Below, in pieces: positions 57,301-64,000 of a stretch of DNA of 64,000 bases. Positions within the stretch are counted from its first letter, which is position 1, and each line of letters begins with the position of its first letter. The DNA lies in assembly GCA_030248135.1 (NCBI GenBank), contig JASANC010002777.1, forward strand, positions 51,797-115,796, in the 5' to 3' direction. The notes beneath the pieces were generated by a model, which saw only the letters and a program-made list of their open reading frames with translations, was not told the origin of the DNA and ran no database searches. The translations under genes and the position numbers were made by a program. The DNA comes from Theristus sp. LFF4_11 (lineage: Eukaryota; Nematoda; Chromadorea; Monhysterida; Xyalidae).

Positions 57301-58769
57301 CAGGCAGACACAGTTTTTTATTTGGTACTCCCTCCACTCCCATTACGGGGGTAATGTCGCTTAATGTTTATGGCGGTTGACATATGTGCTTTTTTTCTAC
57401 GGAACATCGGAAGCGAAATCGAAAATGACAGAAACACATCTTATGCAGTGATAACAAATATGGCGCCAACTGGTCAAACGGCAAAGTTTTGTGCAGGTTT
57501 CTGATACAGAAACCGGAGGTTCGATTGTTGCTCCATTTCTTACAGCTGGCATTGCATTGTATCTATCATTTTTAAGTTGCTCGAATAGAAGAAACTCATT
57601 GCACAGATTTTTATTTTAGTTTTTGAAATAATGGGGAAATAAGTTCAAAATATGTCGAAGTAAGGTCAGACTACGTTGGGCATTTGAAAATGTACAGGCC
57701 CTTATGTGCGCGTATGATCCCAAAGGAAATCAGAAAAAGTCTCAGTTACAGTGCATTGTATTGAATCCGTGCACCGTATCGCTGCTTCCATCTGCTTTTG
57801 AATAATTCGGAATTTGAAAATAAAGTTTTAGAACTTGAGTTATGAGGACCCTCTGCGGAGCCGTTCGTAAATCTCTGGCATTAGAACAAGTCTGTATGAA
57901 GAGCTGTGGAACCGCTGTTGGTCTGTGCCCGTGTGACGGAGGAAGTACAGTATGGCAGAATAAATAAGACAGTTCTTGTATTCTCCATCAAGGCGGAATC
58001 AGTCGCAGACTAGGAGTTGTCTTTTTCAAGAACGCCAAGGCACTTCCAGATCGTGTGTTCATTGCAAGGGAGAAAGAATGAACAGAATGTAGCACGGAGA
58101 ATCAATTAGTTTAAAAACAACACGTCAAATTTCACATACAATTGGAATTGGGTTACTGAACGTCTTTTTTGTTTCATGCAAATGTCGCGCGCTCCTTGCA
58201 CCCTATAAAAGCGGTCATGTTTAATTGGCCATTCTGCACATGCCACTCAACGTGTTACAAAATTTGAATGACAACAGAAAGCATGCGTTTTCTGGATGAA
58301 AATACAGAGAACTAGATGCGTACCGGTGAACTCATAGCAGATCCAGAACTGGAATCGCCGCAGCATCCAGTACATGTCGTCGTAGAGGCGTCGCGCCCAG
58401 CCGTAGCGGTGCACGCCAAGCGCACACACGGGCAGCTCGCCGGGCGGCCGATATCTGCGCAAAAACACGAGCGCCACACTTGCAGCGACAAACTTTGCAG
58501 CGGTGCCGCTTTTAGGGCTGTCAACATTTCATGTGATCTCCAGTCGAATATGAAAAACTGTGTTTGCTTGCACGATCCTGAACGTGAAAAGGCAAACACG
58601 TTCAACATTGCAATTTGCAATTGATCGGATGAAGTAAAAATAATAAAAACAGAAACGGCTACAACGAAACCAACTTTGACTTAACGGCTGCCTCCAGCCG
58701 CTGTCGCTCAGCCTTCTCACTGCTCTCGTGTCGCACGGGGATCGGTGCACCTCCGCCGCCGCCGTACAT
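54395..58769 (-). CDS. Kv channel-interacting protein-like EF-hand sensor
   Basis: Neuronal calcium sensor family, KChIP branch: cytosolic calcium-binding partners of Kv4 channel N-termini. Exons 58769-58681, 58454-58324, 55795-55524, 54987-54715, 54585-54523 and 54445-54395 give 292 aa with all phases consistent. The variable N-terminus is Gly-rich, then Arg/Trp/Tyr-rich (ARRLYDDMYWMLRRFQFW). The conserved core starts LTKAQLKIMYRGYKQQCPSG, the KChIP EF1 signature, then DEYAKRAFAAM. EF3 is DLERKGKVNCKEF, and EF4, DRDCDGFITEEDY, is the most intact loop. The loop after AFAAM (RPTPDAIDIRFS) lacks ligands. The C-terminus ETDMLLQLILPHV replaces the usual helix. A second first exon exists at 56943-56853. 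Confidence 0.87.
56853..56943 (-). CDS. Alternative first exon of the KChIP-like gene
   Basis: ATG at 56943 opens MSKALKSL then FLPNKLLVSVAQVDSKLIAK and reaches LP at a strong donor, CCAG|GTGAGC. The exon is 91 nt, ending in phase 1, exactly the phase needed to join exon 55795-55524 (giving a Asp codon across the junction). The resulting isoform is 249 aa. KChIP genes are known for alternative promoters that swap the N-terminus. The promoter would lie just right of 56943 within the 2.5-kb intron. Confidence 0.6.
57991..58207. repeat. Interspersed repeat G, copy 2
   Basis: Matches 10896-11190 without the 85-bp insertion: AGTCGCAGACTAGGAGTTG, AAGGCACTTCCAGATCGTGT, CTGAACGTCTTTTTTG, TCCTTGCACCCTATAAAAG. 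In the first intron of the KChIP-like gene. Family unknown. Confidence 0.6.
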
Positions 58770-60398
58770 TTCTTCTTTGATTTTTAGTTCGTTAATCAAT
58801 CAGAGAACCATTGAACGCTTGCTAAACGAGTGCAGTCCGTTTTCATCATTCAAAAGATCAGACATTTATTCAAAACGCGCGCAGCGTCGTATAATACTGT
58901 CGCTTATTATGTCGTCACCGAGCTTTCGAGGCAAAAAACGCACGGAATATGACGTGACGCGTGCGCTAACAAGACTGTGAAGGACAAAGACGGCAGCTGT
59001 ACGTAATCGTCAGTATTAGAGAATAGCTAAACACAAATGATCATAATTGGAGCACGTGTGTGTGCACAAGGCTGCAGCATTGTCTCTGCACGTGTTGGTC
59101 ATCTTGTTTCGTGTGTCGCGCGTTTTGCCACCGGGGCAACGAGCATAATCACATATTGCGATACTGTTTCCTCTCTCCTTGGTCGATGTCAAACACAAAA
59201 TTCAATATACGGCCACAAATAATCGTACAAAGAGACGTTATATTTTGCCACATGGACGTATTATTTTCGCTGATATGCACAGTATGCTGAACGTTGATGA
59301 AATATTGATGACGCACTAATGTGCATTGTGTGTGCTTTGCTCAGTTTTGCGCCGCGCGCACCAACCAGCCAACCAGCAACACTGTCGCGCTATCACACGC
59401 AACAGTGTTCCCAGTTTCCCTATCTATTTGCCTTTCCATGTTTTATTTAGCGCCCCTGAACACATGCATGCATTTGGAAAAAATACACAAAAACAAATCG
59501 AGCCCAAAAACAAGAGTGGGACAGCCGTGGTCGCGTCGGCGTCCGCCCTAAAAACAGAAGCAGACGAGCGGAAAAAATTGCGTGTGGCGTTCAGCTTCAG
59601 CAAAACGCGCGTATCGTTTGTTTTGTTTTTGTTTTCTCGTCTCCAACGACGCATTGTTGATTTGGACGCGCATTTCACTCTGGGTGGCGAACGAACGAAT
59701 ATAAACGGGCGGCGAGTTCACATGGACAAAAGAAGGTGGCGACTTTTAACGAATGCAAAATTATGAAAGCCGTTTCTGCAAAGCTTTCAGAAAATTACAA
59801 GCTTGGCTGGAATGTTGGTTGTGGGAGTTAGACAAAAACTAACAGACAAAATCAAAATAGGGGTTATGTTTGGCAAAAAAGTTCTAAAATAATAAAAAGA
59901 AAGAATGCTTTCATGGGCGTCGAGCGAAAGATAAAAGCATGTCAAGCACGCAGAGTTGCACAGAGATAAGCATGTAAAAAATTCAACGATGATGAAAATG
60001 AAAGCCAGGTAATCTAGACAGGTCATGTTACTTTGAATTTCAAAGGAGGCTGCCGAGGCGTGCTATCGCGTGAATGCAATTCAGCTTCTATATTCCCGCG
60101 TGACGTTAACTCTTTACCACGGAGGACACTATCATTTGAGTTTCATCATACACAGAGACAGAGCCAACAGAATGCAAATTTTCCTGGCACCGCCGGTGCA
60201 AGAAATGTGAGAGAGCATTACGTTGTGAAACAGCGAGGATGGAATTACGGATGGATTCTTATTTGCTACTGGAAAACAAACTGCGTTGGATAATGTCAAA
60301 TTTGAAATATGTTAGGATAAATAGATGAACTGCCATGGAACCGAAGCAAAGATGCGGCAAATGCAAAATACAGCCTGGATTTTTAAAACTGGCATGTA
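58770..60398. other. Upstream region of the KChIP-like gene, no other gene seen
   Basis: Contains GC-richer patches around 59500-59720 within otherwise AT-rich DNA. ORF 59326-59766 (+, 146 aa) has no recognisable domain and no splice or homology support. Nothing else is supported. Confidence 0.4.
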
Positions 60399-60520
60399 CA
60401 GGGTGATTAAAAAAATACACGATAAGAATCGGCAGTAGCTCACCAACGGGTGAATGGTTTGGGCTGTGGATGGTATATATTAAAAATTACTTTTTAATCA
60501 TAAAACTATCTTTCTTTAGA
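60399..60520. mobile_element. Mariner TIR fragment
   Basis: TA then CAGGGTGATTAAAAAAATAC and AAGAATCGGCAG, as at 1574; homology fades after GAATGGTTTGG. One end only. Confidence 0.65.
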
Positions 60521-60555
60521 TAGTAAAAAATAATCAAATAATCAAAAGTACGAGT

Positions 60556-60851
60556 CTTAACATCTTAACCTATTAACCTCTTAACCTCTCAACCTCTCAA
60601 CCTCTTAACCTCTTAACCGCTTAACCTCTTAACCTCTTAACCTCTTAACCTCTTAACCTCTTAACCTCTTAACCTTTTAACCTCTTAACCTCTTAACCTC
60701 TTAACCTCTTACCTCTTAATCTCTTAATCTCTTAACCGCTTAACCTCTTAACCTCTTAACCTCTTAACCTTTTAACATCTTAACCTCTTAACCTCTTAAC
60801 CTTTTAACCTTTTAACCTCTTAACCGCTTAACCTCTTAACCTCTTAACCTC
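60556..60851. repeat. Microsatellite-like array (CTTAACCT)n
   Basis: About 35 tandem copies of an 8-bp unit (TTAACCTC and variants TTAACCTT, TTAACCGC, TTAATCTC) over about 296 bp. The unit is close to a telomere-type C-strand repeat but 8 bp long. Confidence 0.9.
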
Positions 60852-61176
60852 GCGTTTTATGGCAAACCGGACCAATCAGCATGCGGTACATCAATTGAGT
60901 AACGTATTATCCAATCGAATATTTTGGTAAATTTTGTTAATTTTAAACAAAATATGCAATTATAATGAATTTTTTTAGCATTTTTAAGTAAAATTTAGCT
61001 TTTTTATCCTTTTTAGCGTTTCTGCTATCTATCGACCTAATTTCAAATTATGGGGCGTGGGGGTGTCTCTCGTCTCCCCCAACCAAATCGACATCTTCCC
61101 TCATCTGGAAATAAACGATTTGTATACATTCGTGAAAGTGATTTTTTTTTATTTTTGATCAGAGGTTGCTTGCAAG
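60852..61176. other. Intergenic, repeat flank
   Basis: AT-rich, then from about 61097 a block GATTTGTATACAT...GGTTGCTTGCAA shared with 21122-21180. No gene. Confidence 0.45.
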
Positions 61177-62771
61177 CAGTTCCGTGGGCCCAAAACAATT
61201 TTCGAAGGGGGGGTATGGTGCCGTGGGGGGGGGGGTGCCGACCAAAAAGTGAGGGGGGGTCCAACCTATGGTAACGTGGGACCCCCATGGGGGGGGGGGT
61301 GCATTTTTTTCAAAATTTTCTGTGGGGGAGTCCACCCCCCACCCCCCATGATAATTTTTCGCTTAAATTTTGAAGGAAAAACGCTAAATTTTGCTGCAAA
61401 ATCGTTGAAATTATAATGAAGATGGTCAAGTTATCATATATTCAGCTTATATTATGGACTTTATTTAAAGACAAAAAGTCATGATTTTCAAAAAAATTTT
61501 TAGGGTGTACGGAAAATTTTGGGGGGGGTCTCCGCCAGACAAAATTTCATGGGGGTGTGGGGGGGGGTGTCGGCCAAATTTTCGAGGGGGAGGGGTCCGA
61601 TGGGGGGGGTGCCCGGTTTTAGGGGGGATGGCACTAGGGTTAGGTTTTTTTCCACACAAATCCGGATTTTTTTTAAATTAAAAAAAAAAATTTTTTTAAT
61701 TTTTTTACAAGTTAGGTTTGTTCGAAGCGTCTCGTCGAGCTGAGTTCATCTAGACTATTTTCAGAACGATCCGAAAAACTATAAGAGCGAAAATCGTGTT
61801 TTATTGAAATTATGTCCATTTCATAGAGGGAAAGTTGCATTTTCAACAGTAAAACAGGACAATTTTCGACGTGTACTTGAATATTGAACCGTTCTTAGTT
61901 GTTCCTCTTTAGAAAATTACCAAAATTTGACTGTGTTCAAAAATTCCTGTTTGCTGTAGCTAAGTCGGCAACCCCTGTCGACCCGGTCGCCCCCCCCCCC
62001 AAGACACTTACTTTCAGGTTCAACCAGCTATGCTATCTGCCACATGGCGAGAGCCCACTCTTCAAATCATCGTATCGAAAACACGTACCATGATTTCGCG
62101 ATCACGTTGCGGGCAACTGACAGACGCAAGTTTAACATGTTAGTTTAGCTCAGCACGCAAGTTTTAACATGTGGCCATGTTATCGGGTATCTGAAAAACG
62201 GTCGTGTGATGTGGTATTAACCAACATCTCCGCTCCAATTGTTTAACAATATATCGCACAACTCCATTGTAGACCTATAACATACGCCAATCAACAAGAT
62301 ATCATGTTCATCTCATGGCCTACCGACTGAAAAACATGTTCTAAGTTGCAAGAAAACGATTTCTGAAACGATATTTCAATTCAGTTAAGTCATTTCAACG
62401 CTAAAAATTGACTCTAGAAGTCATCCAAATCGAAAAACATAGAGTACGTCGGTCAAAATGACCAAATAATGACATTTACCTAAGCACACAAAGAAGTTGG
62501 GAAGAAAATTTGGTTTGAACTTTCAAAAAATTATGCCATAAATCGAATTTTCAGAGCAAAGTATAAGGAAAAATTTTTCAAATTTTTTTTAAGTTTGAAA
62601 AAAAATCCAAATTTAAAAACAAAAACAAAAAAAAATAAAAAAAATTTTTTTTCAAAGCCCCTAACCCTAAGTGGCACGGTGCCCACCACCCCCCCCCCCA
62701 CCCGACGGTCTCTGGTGCTCTGGGGGGGTGTACCCCCCCCCCCCCACCCCCCCTCGCCCACGGTAGTACTG
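61177..62771. mobile_element. G-rich hAT-like element, family B copy 5 (interrupted by F1)
   Basis: Ends CAGTTCCGTGGGCCCAAAAC and (reversed) CAGTACTACCGTGGGCGAGG. The interior has the B blocks (CCATGGGGG, ATATATTCAGCTTATATTAT, CGGCCAAATTTTCGAGG). No clear TSD was found; the flanks CTTGCAAG and CAAGGGAA differ. Interrupted at 61635. Confidence 0.75.
61635..62669. mobile_element. hAT-like element, family F (nested in B5)
   Basis: Ends TAGGGTTAGGTTTTTTTCCA and (reversed) TAGGGTTAGGGGCTTTGAAA. Flanking 8-mers GATGGCAC and AGTGGCAC agree at six positions. 1,035 bp. T/A-rich arms as in families A and C. No transposase ORF. Confidence 0.75.
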
Positions 62772-63349
62772 CAAGGGAAGGGGGCAGTAGTACCAAAGCT
62801 GATGAAGCTTTCTTTCGTGTTTTTTTGGAGGTGAACTCAGCGCGGACGAAAACTACTGTTTTGTTTTCTGTCAGGTTTGACAACTGAGGGAGGTTACGGG
62901 GAGCTACGTCGCGCAGCACCTCGGTTGGAAGATACCAAATTTTCACAAATGAAATAAAAAATACTTTGAAATTTCGAACATTTCAATTGACTGACTGAAA
63001 CAGATCCTCAAAAGTTCGTGCACTGCTCTGGCACTTTTGTAGGGTGTAATGTATTTGTATTTGAAATCGCGCTGCGCATGTGCAGATGGTAAGCACATTT
63101 TATTTTGCAAATTACAAGTGGTACAGGCAACCAGGGTTTTTGACGCGAAATTGTGCGCCAATGACGCAAAATAATTTGGGATGACGCAAAAAATTGGTCG
63201 TTTGCTGCGTCAGTTTTCTGTTTCGAAGCTGTTTTCTCAATTTTCAAAGATTTAAGAAGACTGTTTTATTTAAAGAAATTTTGTGTGAGCTTATTTACAT
63301 TTTTTACAGCTTATTTACTTATTTACAGCTCTGAGTGACAAGAACTGGT
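62772..63349. other. Intergenic, no gene seen
   Basis: A GACGCAAAA..GACGCAAAAAATT..GCGTCAG block at about 63160-63215 resembles 1455-1515 (TTGACGCAAGAAAATTATGG). No coding support. Confidence 0.45.
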
Positions 63350-63830
63350 TTATGTTTCTTTTGGAAGGGTTTTCAAACCGTTTTTTAATCTCATCTGAGT
63401 ATTCAGGAGTCGTTGAAGAGCTGGGCTCCAGGTTTGCTGTCTGCCTGATCGATTGGATATTCTAGCGATTGGAACAAAAGAGCGTATGAGGAAACGACAA
63501 GTTTCTTCGAACTTCCAGCACATGGAAGTTGCATCCGGACAATTACTGAAAAACAGGGACCAACTACCCAGTACATTTTCGCCTTGCTCATTTTGCGGAT
63601 CTGGTGAAATTTGCGACGTCAGGAAATGACGCAAATCATCCCAGTTGGTTTTTTTGAAGTCCCGAAATCGTGTCATTTGGGACTTCTCACTCGGACAAAT
63701 AGTGAGTGCAGAAATGAATCTAATAGATTGATGGTCGCTGAACGAATCATCCGGTCCAAAGGGGCTTGCCAACTCCAAATGGCCCACAAAACATTTCGAC
63801 GACAAAAAAACGAGATCGTGGGTTCCATGG
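63350..63830 (-). mobile_element. LINE (non-LTR retrotransposon) ORF2 fragment
   Basis: The minus frame reads FSDHQSIRFIS, the conserved SDH.S/I motif at the end of an AP-type endonuclease. It continues with RDFKKTNWDDLRHFL, a long spacer ending SFVPIARISNRSG, and QTWSPALQRLLNTQMRLKNG, the W(S/N)..L..L...K..L segment that leads into the reverse transcriptase of Jockey/CR1/RTE-type LINEs. It is cut at both ends: the frame stops at 63350 before any RT motif, and upstream it meets G-rich family B sequence. Confidence 0.75.
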
Positions 63831-63962
63831 GGAGATCGTGGGCCCCATGGGGAGGGTCCCACGTTACTATAGGTTGGACCCCCCTCACTTTTTGGTCGGC
63901 ACCCGCCCCCCACGGCACCATACCCTCCCCCCTTCGAAAATTGTTTTGGGCCCACGGTACTG
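63831..63962. mobile_element. Family B end fragment (copy 6)
   Basis: Reads leftward from 63962 as CAGTACCGTGGGCCCAAAAC, then TTTTCGAAGGGGGG, a G run and CACTTTTTGGTCGGC in reverse, as in B3 and B5. It abuts the LINE fragment at about 63830. The last 38 bases of the window (ACATGGACCTAGGTTACAGT) resemble 44512-44533 inside B4. Confidence 0.75.
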
Positions 63963-64000
63963 ATACAAATCCCTACATGGACCTAGGTTACAGTGACACC

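Noticed and set aside
57455..57530. tRNA-like string with TGGCGCCAACTGGTC, a hairpin GGTTTCTGATACAGAAACC and GGAGGTTCGATT
   Set aside because: The T arm does not close, position 33 is not T and the acceptor stem is poor; a chance or very decayed relic.
59326..59766. 146-aa forward ORF as a gene
   Set aside because: No domain, no splice or start context, mixed composition typical of chance.
1..64000. CRISPR arrays, bacterial operons or phage genes
   Set aside because: No short regularly spaced repeats with unique spacers and no prokaryotic coding layout; introns run throughout.

Overview
This is a window of nuclear DNA from an animal. The genes have many short GT-AG introns, the proteins are metazoan (alpha-COP, PDCD4, PTPMT1, C1D, a Kv-channel-interacting-type calcium sensor), and non-coding DNA is packed with small DNA transposons. 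A nematode or a close relative fits best: globin type, a glutamate-receptor-like protein without an N-terminal domain, degenerate TTAGG-type arrays, and a splice acceptor 6 nt before the C1D start that looks like a trans-splice site. The species cannot be named from the sequence.

Layout, left to right. 0.2-1.4 kb: globin (-). 1.6-2.5 kb: decayed mariner-like element. 6.8-7.2 kb: last two exons of a GrpE co-chaperone (+). 7.9-13.9 kb: large multi-exon gene of unrecognised product (-). 15.0-16.5 kb: ionotropic-glutamate-receptor-like gene (-). 16.9-21.1 kb: repeat block (telomere-like foldback, 181-bp tandem array, tRNA-derived SINE, G-rich and TAGGGTTGTT elements). 21.5-30.6 kb: COPA, 24 exons giving 1,251 aa with every splice phase consistent (+). 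31.4-32.7 kb: C1D (+), tail-to-tail with PTPMT1 (32.9-37.3 kb, -), whose second intron hosts a 2.7-kb foldback element. 37.6-44.9 kb: a dense nest of hAT-like elements inside one another, most with 8-bp target duplications that can be read directly. 45.3-49.1 kb: PDCD4, ten exons, 481 aa (+). 51.5-54.1 kb: cysteine-rich ORFs, probably one secreted protein (-). 54.4-58.8 kb: KChIP-like gene with two alternative first exons (-). 60-64 kb: 8-bp satellite, more G-rich nested elements and a LINE fragment (-).

The host genes are housekeeping or neuronal and share no pathway. COPA serves Golgi-to-ER retrieval, C1D the nuclear exosome, PTPMT1 mitochondrial cardiolipin synthesis, GrpE mitochondrial import, and PDCD4 restrains eIF4A. 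The most distinctive content is the transposon architecture: at least six related 8-bp-TSD families (A-F below), several carrying long G runs, inserted into one another up to four levels deep. I found no CRISPR array, prokaryotic operon or convincing functional tRNA gene. Gene models come from reading frames, splice consensus, phase matching and recalled family patterns, not from database searches.
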